Shown here: positions 8,746-18,652 of the stretch, piece after piece | How positions within the stretch are numbered: the stretch's first letter is position 1 | How the letters are laid out: the number at the start of each line of letters is the position of its first letter | NCBI RefSeq assembly: GCF_024362365.1 | Contig: NZ_CP101464.1 | Span: 1,984,001 to 2,048,000 of the forward strand | Direction: 5' to 3' | Origin: Janibacter sp. CX7 | GTDB taxonomy: Bacteria; Actinomycetota; Actinomycetes; Actinomycetales; Dermatophilaceae | Length of the DNA stretch: 64,000 nt | Notes under the pieces: model-generated | Told to the model about the DNA's origin: nothing | Seen by the model: the letters and a program-made list of their open reading frames with translations, nothing else | Databases searched by the model: none | Made by a program: the position numbers and the translations under genes

Positions 8746-9519
8746 ATGACCCGGTGGATCGAGCTCGACGGCGTCGTCAACATGCGAGACCTCGGCGGGC
8801 TGCCCACCCGCGACGGACGCACCACCCGCGAGGGCCGGCTGATCCGCAGCGACAACCTGCAGGACCTGAGCGAAGGGGACGTGCGTCGCCTCGTCGACGA
8901 GCTCGGGGTGAGCGACGTCGTCGACCTGCGCAGCCACGTCGAGTACGAGGTGACCGGAGCGGGTCCGCTGCGCGCCACCGCGCTGACGCACCACCACCAC
9001 AGCCTGCTGCGCGAGGACCGCGACCCCGACGAGACGATCGAGCAGGCCCTGGCCGTCCGGTGGGGCCGGCAGGACCACTCGCCCCGGGACGGCGCCTTCT
9101 GGGCCCGGCACTACACGGGCTACCTCACGGCCCGGCCCGACTCGGTGGCGGCGGCACTGGCTGCCGTCCGCGACAGCACGGGCGCCACGGTCGTCCACTG
9201 CGCGGCGGGCAAGGACCGCACCGGCACCGTGGTCGGCATGGCTCTCGTCGTCGCGGGCGTGCCCGCCGAGGTCGTCATCGACGACTACGTGCGCACGGCC
9301 GAGCGCCTCGAGCGGATCATGGACCGGCTCTCGAGCGTCGAGCCCTATGCGCGCACGCTGCCGACGCACAGCCTCGAGGACCAGCTGCCACGGCGCGAGT
9401 CGATGGAGGCCGTGCTCGCGCACCTCGAGTCGGAGTTCGGCGGTGCCGAGGGGTGGCTCGAGGCCGCGGAGTGGTCGCGGGAGCAGGTCGCGCGGCTGCG
9501 CGACCGGCTCGTCGGGTGA
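8746..9519 (+). CDS. Tyrosine/phosphoinositide-type protein phosphatase (PTP3 family)
   Basis: A 257-residue protein with the P-loop HCAAGKDRTG (nucleophile Cys152, Arg158) and the N-terminal family signature NMRDLGG at 12-18. This is the Y_phosphatase3 family that includes mycobacterial PtpB, dual-specificity phosphatases for protein tyrosine and phosphoinositides. It has no signal peptide. The start was set at ATG 8746 because the -10 box lies seven bases upstream and the preceding frame is short. Its end is three bases from the convergent DUF4442 gene. Confidence 0.9.
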   Translation: MTRWIELDGVVNMRDLGGLPTRDGRTTREGRLIRSDNLQDLSEGDVRRLVDELGVSDVVDLRSHVEYEVTGAGPLRATALTHHHHSLLREDRDPDETIEQALAVRWGRQDHSPRDGAFWARHYTGYLTARPDSVAAALAAVRDSTGATVVHCAAGKDRTGTVVGMALVVAGVPAEVVIDDYVRTAERLERIMDRLSSVEPYARTLPTHSLEDQLPRRESMEAVLAHLESEFGGAEGWLEAAEWSREQVARLRDRLVG

Positions 9520-9522
9520 GGC

Positions 9523-9999
9523 TCAGGCCTTCTTCGGCTTGGCGGTGACGTAGACCGGGATGACGCCCTCGACGACGACGACCCCGTCGGTGCGCACGGC
9601 CTTGACCCGGATGTCGACGTCGTAGGGAGCCTCGCCCGCCCACTGCTCGGGGTCGGTCTCGGCGACGCACAGCAGGTCGGTCGTCGACTTCGCCAGGTAG
9701 CTCACCTGCAGGCCGCGCGGCAGCCACCGCTGGTCGCTCGGGCAGGTCGCCTCCGCGAGCAGACCCATGGCGGCCTCGAGACCGTTGCAGACGGCGATCG
9801 CGTGCAGGGTGCCGATGTGGTTGTGCACGCGCTTGCGGTTACGGATCGACAGCTCCGCGTGGTTGGCGCGGACCTCGCGCACCTGCGGGCGCACGGTGGC
9901 GAAGTAGGGCGCCTTGACGGAGTAGAGCAGCGAGAAGAGTCGCTTGCCCGCCGGGAGGCTCGCGATGCGCTGGTAGAGGGCGAAGGTCTGCTGGGCCAT
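9523..9999 (-). CDS. DUF4442 hotdog-fold protein (thioesterase-like)
   Basis: A protein of about 158 residues with DUF4442/PaaI-like features: the GTLHAIAVCNGLEAAMG stretch resembles the hotdog central helix of acyl-CoA thioesterases. The exact substrate is unknown. The likely start is ATG 9999; a GTG at 10008 is also in frame, but it would overlap the palindrome immediately upstream. It is separated from lepA by 76 bases that hold the operator-like palindrome, so it probably has its own regulated promoter. Confidence 0.8.
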   Translation of the reverse strand: MAQQTFALYQRIASLPAGKRLFSLLYSVKAPYFATVRPQVREVRANHAELSIRNRKRVHNHIGTLHAIAVCNGLEAAMGLLAEATCPSDQRWLPRGLQVSYLAKSTTDLLCVAETDPEQWAGEAPYDVDIRVKAVRTDGVVVVEGVIPVYVTAKPKKA

Positions 10000-10007
10000 G
10001 ACCGCCA

Positions 10008-10027
10008 CACTAAGCCAGCGCTTAGTG
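10008..10027. promoter_or_regulatory. Operator-like palindrome CACTAAGC-N4-GCTTAGTG
   Basis: Two perfect 8-base arms separated by CAGC lie eight bases before the DUF4442 ATG. Arm length, spacing and position resemble TetR-family operators of fatty-acid and acyl-CoA genes, which suits a thioesterase-like target. No regulator gene is adjacent, so the partner is unknown. Confidence 0.6.
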
Positions 10028-10075
10028 ACCGGGAAGGGTCCCCGGCGTCGCCTGCGTCACGTCAGCAGCGCGCCG

Positions 10076-11932
<1,857 letters not shown>

Positions 11933-12004
11933 GGGTGGCGGACCTCGGGGTGCGTGGGAGCGGGTGGACGTCCGCCCATCATCCCACGCCCCCGAGGCGT
12001 CACG

Positions 12005-12577
12005 TCAGAGCCGGGCGCACTGGCCTTCCTTGTCGCCCGAGACGCGGTTGCCCCAGCCCTTCGGGGCGGGGGTGTTGCTCTTGCACTGCAGGTTGCCGTG
12101 GACCCGGTTGTCGTAGACGTACTTCGTGCCCGCCGGGTTGGAGAAGAGCTGGATGTCGCCGTCGGTGCGCGAGCGGATGACGTTCTGCGCGTAGCCGCGG
12201 TTGCCCTCGAGCTGGATGTTGCCGTCGACGAAGGCATTGCGCAGGTGGTGGCTGGCCCCGTCCTCGAGCTGGATGTCACCGTCGACCCAGCCGTAGGTGA
12301 AGCGCACGTAGGCGTGACCCTGGGACTGGATGTTGCCGTCGACGCTCGAGTGGTAGGAGCGCAGGGTGGCGCCCCGGGCGATCTTGATATTGCCCTTGAC
12401 GTCGAGGCTGTTGACCCGGCAGCTCGCGCCGCTCGGGACGACGAGGTCGCCGCTGATCGTCTGCTTCGAGATGGTGCCGCGGCAGGTGCGGTCGTCGGCC
12501 GAGGCGGGGGCCGCGGTGGCGACGACCCCTCCGGCGGCGACGGCGAGGACGGCGGTGGCGGTGGCGAGGCGGTTCAT
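12005..12577 (-). CDS. Secreted protein with DGNIQ/DGDIQ repeats (predicted beta-helix)
   Basis: A 190-residue protein beginning with a Sec signal peptide (hydrophobic 4-26, cleavage likely after PASA). The mature part has repeats of about 22 residues marked by KGNIKI, VDGNIQS, VDGDIQL, VDGNIQL, DGDIQLF and HGNLQC. Regular Gly-Asn/Asp-Ile-Gln turns suggest a short right-handed beta-helix. Four cysteines occur in the mature protein (near its start, after the first repeat and near its end). ATG 12577 follows AGGGAG at good distance. I do not recognise a characterised homologue; cell-surface location is inferred. Confidence 0.75.
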   Translation of the reverse strand: MNRLATATAVLAVAAGGVVATAAPASADDRTCRGTISKQTISGDLVVPSGASCRVNSLDVKGNIKIARGATLRSYHSSVDGNIQSQGHAYVRFTYGWVDGDIQLEDGASHHLRNAFVDGNIQLEGNRGYAQNVIRSRTDGDIQLFSNPAGTKYVYDNRVHGNLQCKSNTPAPKGWGNRVSGDKEGQCARL

Positions 12578-12628
12578 GGTGGCTCTCCCTGTGACGGCTC
12601 GGTGCCCTGTGCCCGAGCGACGCACGTC

Positions 12629-12634
12629 ACGCTA
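12629..12634 (-). promoter_or_regulatory. Putative -10 box (TAGCGT) for the secreted repeat protein
   Basis: TAGCGT lies 51 bases before the ATG at 12577, leaving room for a short leader with its AGGGAG ribosome site. Upstream, GTGAAGG and CCTTCAC (12655-12681) form an inverted repeat whose role is unclear. Confidence 0.35.
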
Positions 12635-12710
12635 GGAAGCCCCCATGAGCCGTGCGTGAAGGCTCCATGAGAAGTCCTTCACCCACGGCCCACGGGGTCG
12701 GGGCGGCCTG

Positions 12711-13970
12711 TCAGAGCCGGCTGACCCCGTCGTAGCCACCCGGCAGCGAGGGCAGGCCGAAGATCGCGCCGACGGTCGGCGCGACGTCGAGCGTGTGGGC
12801 GGTCGCGGTGCGCGTGCCCGGCCGGACGAGCGGGGAGCCACCGCCGATGACGAAGGGGATGGGAGCCGTCGTCGGGTGTCCGTGGTTCCCGGGGATCGGG
12901 TTGTCGAAGATCGTCGGGTCCGAGAAGCGCCAGCCCTGCTTGCAGTAGACGACGAGGTCGCCGGCGTTGGCGCCCAGACGCAGCTCGGCCGGCGTGTGCA
13001 CCGACAGCACCCCCGCCTGCCGCTCGACGAGCGTGCGCAGCCGCTGCAGGCCGGCGGCCCGCTCCCCCGCGGGGCCGGTCCAGTAGAGGCAGTCGGCGCC
13101 ACCGTTCTGCGCGATCTCCACCTTGCCGCGCAGCGTGGTGTCCCACCAGATGGGGGCGCCCAGCGAGATGACCTTCCACGCCATCGACCAGTCCATCGAG
13201 TGGTCCGCGAGGTGGATGATGACCGAACGCTCCCACGCCCCCTTCGCCTTGAGGTGCTCGACGAAGTCGCCGACGAGACGGTCGGTGTTGGCCAGGGCGG
13301 CATAGCGCATCGCGGGCAGGCTGATCGTGCCCCCGAGGTCGGCGTGACCGACCCGGTCGATGTCGCCGAAGTTGACGAAGACGAGGTGCGGGTCGGCCTC
13401 GTCGACCATCTTGACCAGCGCGTCGTAGGTGTAGCCGTCGGGCGCGTGGTCGGTGATCGGCATGAGCGGCTTGGGCTCCCACCGATAGGTCGCGCGGTCG
13501 CCGAAGACCCCGTAGAGGTAGTCCTTCGACAGCACGGTGCCGGTCGTCAGGCCGCGGGCGTTGAGCCGCTCGACGAGGGTCGCGACCTTGATGTCGCTCG
13601 GCTGGTCCATGTCGCGGACCTCGCCGAGGCCACGGTCGTAGATCTTGTTGGCCGGCACGCCGCTGCGGTCGGGCCGCACGCCGGTCATCATCATCACGTG
13701 GTTGGGGATCGTCTCCATGACCGGCAGGGACCGGGCGTTGGGGTACCAGGTGCCCCCGGTGCGCAGGGCGTGGAGGTGCGGGGTGCACTCGGGCGTGATC
13801 TCGTCCGGGCGCAGCCCGTCGGTGACCAGGACGTAGACGCGAGGCTGCTCCCCCTTCGACGCGGCCGAGGCCCAGGGGGCCCCGAGCGCGCCGGAGATGG
13901 CGACGGTCGCACCGCTGGCGGCGGCGAAGCGCAGGAGGGTGCGGCGGGAGGGGTGGGACGGGGTGGTCAT
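12711..13970 (-). CDS. Tat-exported alkaline phosphatase superfamily phosphodiesterase
   Basis: A 419-residue protein. The N-terminus has a twin-arginine signal (SRRTLLRF at 8-15, then a hydrophobic stretch and ASA cleavage). The mature domain is type I phosphodiesterase/nucleotide pyrophosphatase-like, with metal and catalytic residues in VTDGLRPDE, METIPNHV (Thr nucleophile), FGDIDRVGH, LADHSMDW and GNHGHP. It hydrolyses phosphodiesters or nucleotides outside the cell; the substrate is not known. ATG 13970 has GGAGAG before it. It lies 11 bases after phoD, forming a phosphate-scavenging operon. Confidence 0.85.
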   Translation of the reverse strand: MTTPSHPSRRTLLRFAAASGATVAISGALGAPWASAASKGEQPRVYVLVTDGLRPDEITPECTPHLHALRTGGTWYPNARSLPVMETIPNHVMMMTGVRPDRSGVPANKIYDRGLGEVRDMDQPSDIKVATLVERLNARGLTTGTVLSKDYLYGVFGDRATYRWEPKPLMPITDHAPDGYTYDALVKMVDEADPHLVFVNFGDIDRVGHADLGGTISLPAMRYAALANTDRLVGDFVEHLKAKGAWERSVIIHLADHSMDWSMAWKVISLGAPIWWDTTLRGKVEIAQNGGADCLYWTGPAGERAAGLQRLRTLVERQAGVLSVHTPAELRLGANAGDLVVYCKQGWRFSDPTIFDNPIPGNHGHPTTAPIPFVIGGGSPLVRPGTRTATAHTLDVAPTVGAIFGLPSLPGGYDGVSRL

Positions 13971-13981
13971 GGTCTCTCCGG

Positions 13982-15670
13982 TCAGGTGGCGGGGTACCAG
14001 ACGCGGCGGGCGCGCTGGGTGCCGGGCAGGGTCTCGAAGCCGGCGCTCCACCGGACCGGCGAGGCCGGGTCGGTGCGGTCGGCGAGGGCGTACCAGTCCA
14101 TCTGGGCCCGGCTCGGGGTCAGGGTGAGGACGCTGAAGCCGTGGCGGTCGAAGTCGAGGTAGCGCACGTGCGGGTTGGCGGTGCGGATCGCGGCCTCGAC
14201 GGTTAGCGAGACCGTGCGGGGCGCGACCTGGAGGATGTCGTCGAGGTTGTCGGAGGTGACCGACGTGCCGACGAACTCGACCGCGACGCTCGGGCTGAAG
14301 GGGTAGGTGCCGACATTCTTCGGCAGGTCGCAGGCCCACGCGGAGTGGATGTCGCCGGTGATGAAGACGGTGTTGGGGATCGCGTGGTCGGCGAGGTGGT
14401 CGATGAGCTCGCGGCGGTCGGCGGTGTAGCCGTCCCACTGGTCGACGTTGTAGGGGATGCCCTCCGGCGGGACGAGCCCGCCCATGTCGTTGAGCGCCTG
14501 CCCGACCTCGGCGTCGACGGCGCCGAAGGTCACCGGCGAGATCATCACCGGGTTGCCGACGAGCTTCCACGTCGCGCTCGAGCCGCTCAGCGACTCCTTG
14601 AGCCAGCCCATCTGCGCGTCGCCGGCGATGGTGCGGTCGGGCGAGCCCACCTGGCCGAGGGCGGCGTAGGAGGCCTGCTCGCTGCGATAGCTGCGCAGGT
14701 CCAGCATGCGCAGGTCGGCGAGCGTGCCGAAGGACAGCTCCCGGTAGACCTGGTTGCCGTCGCCGAGGGTCGCGGTGCCGGACAACCGGATCGGCATCCA
14801 CTCGTCGTAGGCGCGCCGCGAGGCGGCCGCGCGGTCGGCCCAGGCGCCCTCGGTCTCCGGCTGGTGGTTCTCCGCGCCGTCGATCCACGCGTCGTTGGCG
14901 CTCTCGTGGTCGTCCCACGTGGTGATCCACGGGGCGACCGCGTGCAACGCCTGCAGGTCGGGGTCGGTCTTGTAGTGACCGTGCCGCACCCGGTAGTCGG
15001 CGAGGGTGACGATCTCGTGCGTCGGCTGCGTCGTGCGGACGACCGTCTCGCCCGCCCCGTACTCACCGGTCGGGTACTCGTAGAGGTAGTCGCCCATGTG
15101 GAGCACGGCGTCGAGGTCGCCTCGTGCGGCGAGGTGGCGGTAGGCGGAGAACCATCCGGCCTCCCAGTTGGAGCAGGAGACGACGCCCAGCCGCAGTCGG
15201 CTCGGGGTGCTCGACGGCGCGGGCGCCGTGCGGGTCCAGCCCGTCGGCGAGGTGGCTCCCCCGCTGCGGAAGCGGTAGGCGTAGCGCGTGCCCGGCGTCA
15301 GCCCGCTCGCGTCCACCTTGACGGTGTGGTCGCGCTCGGTGCCGGTGGCGATCTGCCCCCGACGCACGATCCGGGTGAAGTCGTCGTCGGTCGCGACCTC
15401 CCACGTGACCTTGACCCGGGGGCCCCGGCCGGAGCCGGGCACGGCGTCGGCCGTCGGCGTCACGCGGGTCCACAGGACGACGGCGGTGGGCAGCGGGTCT
15501 CCGGAGGCGACGCCGTGGAGGAATCCGGTGGTCGGTGCGGCGTGCGCCGCCGACAGGGCGAAGGGGGTGACGGTCGCGGTGGCGGCGACGGCCCCGACGG
15601 CGGCCCCGCGCACGACGTCACGTCGGGCGGGTCCGGGCAGGGGGGTATGAGGTGTGGCGTCCGAGGGCAT
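13982..15670 (-). CDS. phoD: PhoD-family alkaline phosphatase/phosphodiesterase, Tat-exported
   Basis: A 562-residue protein with a Tat signal (ARRDVVRG at 16-23, then a hydrophobic stretch ending AHA). It has the N-terminal Fn3-like PhoD domain and the metallophosphatase core, with MGDYLYEY, TTWDDHESAND and FITGDIHSAW supplying the calcium/iron ligands. PhoD enzymes release phosphate from esters and teichoic acids extracellularly. Start ATG 15670 was chosen because the Tat motif follows. It is divergent from the MazF-like gene, with about 106 bases between starts. Confidence 0.9.
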   Translation of the reverse strand: MPSDATPHTPLPGPARRDVVRGAAVGAVAATATVTPFALSAAHAAPTTGFLHGVASGDPLPTAVVLWTRVTPTADAVPGSGRGPRVKVTWEVATDDDFTRIVRRGQIATGTERDHTVKVDASGLTPGTRYAYRFRSGGATSPTGWTRTAPAPSSTPSRLRLGVVSCSNWEAGWFSAYRHLAARGDLDAVLHMGDYLYEYPTGEYGAGETVVRTTQPTHEIVTLADYRVRHGHYKTDPDLQALHAVAPWITTWDDHESANDAWIDGAENHQPETEGAWADRAAASRRAYDEWMPIRLSGTATLGDGNQVYRELSFGTLADLRMLDLRSYRSEQASYAALGQVGSPDRTIAGDAQMGWLKESLSGSSATWKLVGNPVMISPVTFGAVDAEVGQALNDMGGLVPPEGIPYNVDQWDGYTADRRELIDHLADHAIPNTVFITGDIHSAWACDLPKNVGTYPFSPSVAVEFVGTSVTSDNLDDILQVAPRTVSLTVEAAIRTANPHVRYLDFDRHGFSVLTLTPSRAQMDWYALADRTDPASPVRWSAGFETLPGTQRARRVWYPAT

Positions 15671-15763
15671 GGCGCAGAGCCTGTCGGCGGTGGGTGTACG
15701 GCGGGTGACCTCGCGGGTAACTTCCTCGCCGGTCAGTTCGTGAGGCTGCTCACGCGGGAGCGC

Positions 15764-15769
15764 TAGCGT
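15764..15769 (+). promoter_or_regulatory. Leaderless -10 box (TAGCGT) of the MazF-like gene
   Basis: TAGCGT lies seven bases before ATG 15777, with no ribosome-binding site between. Confidence 0.5.
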
Positions 15770-15776
15770 GGCCGGC

Positions 15777-16217
15777 ATGAGCGACTACCCCGGCGACTTC
15801 ACGGGTGTGCCGACGATGCAGTGGGCCCCGACCCCCGAGGACCCGACGCCCTCCCCCGGCGAGGTCGTCTGGGCCTGGGTGCCCTACGAGGAGGACCACA
15901 CCCAGGGCAAGGACCGACCGGTCCTGCTCGTGGGTCGCGACGGCGACTGGCTGCTCGGCCTGCAGCTGACGAGCCACGACCACGACCTCGACGCCGAGCA
16001 GGAGGCTGCGGCCGGGCGGCGCTGGATCGACGTCGGCTCCGGCGCGTGGGACGGGCGCGGCCGGCGCAGCGAGGCGCGGGTCAACCGTGTGCTGCGCCTG
16101 GACCCCGCCGCGGTGCGCCGGGAGGGCGCGGTCCTCGACGAGCGGGTCTTCGACGCCGTCGTCGAGGCGGTGCGGGCGGTCGCGTCCGGCCGCGACTACG
16201 ACGACGACCCCGTGTGA
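15777..16217 (+). CDS. PemK/MazF-like protein without an adjacent antitoxin
   Basis: A 146-residue protein whose residues 27-55 (GEVVWAWVPYEEDHTQGKDR then PVLLVGR) match the PemK/MazF beta-barrel core, including the conserved Arg-Pro-Val strand. MazF toxins are sequence-specific RNases. No small antitoxin frame precedes or follows it: upstream is the divergent phoD promoter, downstream a terminator. This solo form is widespread in Actinobacteria, and whether it is an active toxin is unknown. Transcription appears leaderless. Confidence 0.8.
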   Translation: MSDYPGDFTGVPTMQWAPTPEDPTPSPGEVVWAWVPYEEDHTQGKDRPVLLVGRDGDWLLGLQLTSHDHDLDAEQEAAAGRRWIDVGSGAWDGRGRRSEARVNRVLRLDPAAVRREGAVLDERVFDAVVEAVRAVASGRDYDDDPV

Positions 16218-16247
16218 CCGCCCGTCCTCGACGACGTGCGGACACGG

Positions 16248-16287
16248 CGAAGGGGGCCGGTCACCTCGCGGTGACCGGCCCCCTTCG
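16248..16287. terminator. Bidirectional hairpin terminator with the 9-mer at its base
   Basis: Perfect 18-bp stem (16248-16265 with 16270-16287) and a 4-base loop, between the MazF-like gene and rpsT, which converge here. The base of the stem is CGAAGGGGG / CCCCCTTCG. No U-tract follows. Confidence 0.85.
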
Positions 16288-16300
16288 ACAGGTTGTCAGC

Positions 16301-16561
16301 TCAGAGCGAGTTGACGCGCTTGGCCAGGGCCGACTTCTTGTTGGCGGCCTGGTTGGCGTGGATGACACCCTTGCTCACGGCCTTGTCGAGCTTCTTGCCG
16401 GCGGTGACGAGGGCAGCCTGGGCAGCCTCGGCGTCGCCGGCGTCGGCGGCCGTGCGGACCTTGCGGATCCACGTGCGCAGCTCGGACTTGTAGGCGCGGT
16501 TGCGCTCGGTCCGGGCGGCGTTCGTCTTGACGCGCTTGATCTGGGACTTGATGTTTGCCAC
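16301..16561 (-). CDS. rpsT: 30S ribosomal protein S20
   Basis: An 86-residue basic protein starting [10 protein letters not shown], with the [10 protein letters not shown] and [15 protein letters not shown] stretches typical of S20, which binds 16S rRNA. It starts with GTG. It is single-gene, ended by a strong terminator, and divergent from nothing: holA lies 144 bases upstream in the same direction. Confidence 0.98.
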   Translation of the reverse strand: MANIKSQIKRVKTNAARTERNRAYKSELRTWIRKVRTAADAGDAEAAQAALVTAGKKLDKAVSKGVIHANQAANKKSALAKRVNSL

Positions 16562-16705
16562 GAGAGTTCTTTCTGGTTCGGTCGAAGGTTGCCGTTAGAG
16601 GGCGGCAAGACGTCTCGGGACCGGCGTGGGGACACCGTGGGAGAGACGCCCTGGGTCGTGCTGTCGTGCGCGCACGACCATGCGCGCACGCAAGCGACAA
16701 ATCTA

Positions 16706-17671
16706 TCAGCGGCTCCGGTCGCGGCCAAACTCGCGGGTGATCGTCAGGATCGCCTTCTCGACGGCGTAGACGGGGTCGCGTCCGCCGCCCTTGACCTCGA
16801 AGTCGGCGGCCGCGACGGCCTGGATGCTGCGGCCCAGCCCGGCACCGGTCCAGCCCTGCAGCGATCGGCGTGCCTTGTCGACCTGCCAGGGCGCCATGCC
16901 GAGGTCGCGAGCGAGGTCGGCGCTGCGGCCACGGCCCGCTCCCCCGACCTTGGCGAGCTGACGCAGCTGCTGGGCGAGGACGGCGACGATCGGCACCGGG
17001 TCGACGCCGACGTTGACCGCATGGCGCAGCAGCCGCAGCGCCTCGCCGGTCTGCCCGGCGACCGCGGCATCGGCGACCTTGAACCCCGTCGCCTCGACCC
17101 GACCCCCGTGGTAGCGCTCGACGACATCGGCGTCGATCGTGCCGGTCGTGTCGTCGACGAGCTGCTGGCAGGCGGAGGCGAGCTCGCGCACGTCCTTGCC
17201 GACCGCCTCGACGAGCGCCTGGACGGCCTCGCTCGTCGCCTTGCGACGGCTGCGGCGGAACTCGTTGGTCACGAAGTCGGCCTTGTCGCGGTCGCTCTTG
17301 ATCGCCGGGGCCTCGAGCACGAGCGCCTTGGCCTTCTTGAGCGTGTCGAGTACCTTCTTGCCCTTGTTGCCCGAGGCATGGGTGACGACGAGGGTCACCG
17401 AGTCCTCGGGGTCGGCGAGGTAGGCGAGCAGGTCGACCTGCAGCGCGTCGGGCGCCTGGTGCAGGTCGCGCACGACGATGAGCTTGTCCTCGCCGAAGAG
17501 CGAGGGGCTGGCCTGGACGGTGAGCGCGCCCTCCTCGTAGCCCTCGGCCCGCAGGGTGACGACCTCGAGCTCGGGCGAGGTCACCCGCACGTCGGCGATG
17601 ACCTGCTCGACGGCGCGGTCCGCCAGGACGGTCTCGGGTCCCTGGACGAGGACGAAGGGGGGCGTGCTCAA
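16706..17671 (-). CDS. holA: DNA polymerase III subunit delta
   Basis: A 321-residue clamp-loader delta subunit, with the N-terminal ATPase-like fold, DKLIVVRDLHQAP around 75-87, and the C-terminal helical collar. The start is a TTG (17671) that overlaps the preceding aldo/keto reductase stop as TTGA; no ATG or GTG is suitably placed, and the protein begins LSTPPFVLVQG, where homologues begin. In many Actinobacteria comEA and comEC lie directly upstream; here the aldo/keto reductase and DinG do. Confidence 0.93.
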   Translation of the reverse strand: MSTPPFVLVQGPETVLADRAVEQVIADVRVTSPELEVVTLRAEGYEEGALTVQASPSLFGEDKLIVVRDLHQAPDALQVDLLAYLADPEDSVTLVVTHASGNKGKKVLDTLKKAKALVLEAPAIKSDRDKADFVTNEFRRSRRKATSEAVQALVEAVGKDVRELASACQQLVDDTTGTIDADVVERYHGGRVEATGFKVADAAVAGQTGEALRLLRHAVNVGVDPVPIVAVLAQQLRQLAKVGGAGRGRSADLARDLGMAPWQVDKARRSLQGWTGAGLGRSIQAVAAADFEVKGGGRDPVYAVEKAILTITREFGRDRSR

Positions 17672-18642
17672 AACAGCGCCACCCGCGGCACCGTCGGGAA
17701 GATCTCGTCGAGCTCGGCCTCGTCGTCGGGGGTCGGCACCCAGGAGACGGCCGCGGCATTCGCTGCGATCTGCTCGGGGCGGGTCGCACCGGCGATGACG
17801 CTCGTGACGGCCGGGCGCGAGGCGAGCCACGAGAAGGCGACCTCGAGCTCGGTGAGGTCGCGGGCCCGGGCGTAGTCGCCGAAGGCACGCAGCTGGTCGA
17901 GGTCGGCCTCCTCGAGCAGGTACTGGCGCGAGTGGGTCAGCCGGCTGCCCTCGGGCGCTGAGCCCGACGAGTACTTGCCGGTGAGCAGCCCGCTGGCGAG
18001 CGGGAAGTAGGGCAGCACACCGAGCCCGAAGTGCTCGGCCGCCGGGGTCACCTCGAGCTCGGCCCGGCGATCGAGGAGGTTGTAGTGGCTCTGGCTCGAG
18101 ATGAAGCGCGCTCCCCCGCGGGCGCGCGCGGTGTGCTCGGCGTCGGCGATCTGCCAGCCGGCGAGGTTGGAGTGGCCGATGTAGCGCACCTTGCCCGCGC
18201 GCACGAGGTCGTCGAGCGCGTCGAGCGTCTCCTCGACGGGGGTCAGCGGGTCGGGCGTGTGCAGCTGGTAGAGGTCGATGCGGTCCGTGCCGAGCCGACG
18301 AAGGGAGGCCTCGACCGCGGTCGTGATGTAGCGCCGCGACCCGCGGGCACCGAAGTCGGGGCCGTTGGCCCCGCGCACGTCCATGCCGAACTTCGTCGCG
18401 ACGACGACCTCGTCGCGGCGGCTGCCCAGGGCCCGGCCGAGCATGGTCTCGGAGAGGCCGGGCTCGGCGCCGTAGGTGTCGGCGACGTCGAAGAGGGTGA
18501 TGCCCGCATCGAGCGCGGCGTGCACGACCGCGTCCGACCCCTCCTGGGTCCGGCTGGCGGTGCCCTCGCGGCCGAGGTTGTTGCACCCCAGCCCGACGGC
18601 GGAGACGGTGAGACCGGAGCGGCCGAGACGACGAAGTTCCAT
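17668..18642 (-). CDS. Aldo/keto reductase
   Basis: A 324-residue TIM-barrel oxidoreductase with the catalytic tetrad Asp52, Tyr57, Lys84 and His128 (FDVADTYG, ATKFG, YQLHTPD) and the NADPH-binding SVIAGATRPEQI near the C-terminus. Substrate unknown; the subfamily resembles YghZ/Kv-beta-like general stress reductases. ATG 18642 starts the MELRRLGRSGLTVSAVGLG signature. It lies ten bases after the DinG-like gene and overlaps holA, so the three are likely co-transcribed. Confidence 0.9.
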   Translation of the reverse strand: MELRRLGRSGLTVSAVGLGCNNLGREGTASRTQEGSDAVVHAALDAGITLFDVADTYGAEPGLSETMLGRALGSRRDEVVVATKFGMDVRGANGPDFGARGSRRYITTAVEASLRRLGTDRIDLYQLHTPDPLTPVEETLDALDDLVRAGKVRYIGHSNLAGWQIADAEHTARARGGARFISSQSHYNLLDRRAELEVTPAAEHFGLGVLPYFPLASGLLTGKYSSGSAPEGSRLTHSRQYLLEEADLDQLRAFGDYARARDLTELEVAFSWLASRPAVTSVIAGATRPEQIAANAAAVSWVPTPDDEAELDEIFPTVPRVALF

Positions 18643-18652
18643 GGGCGACAGG

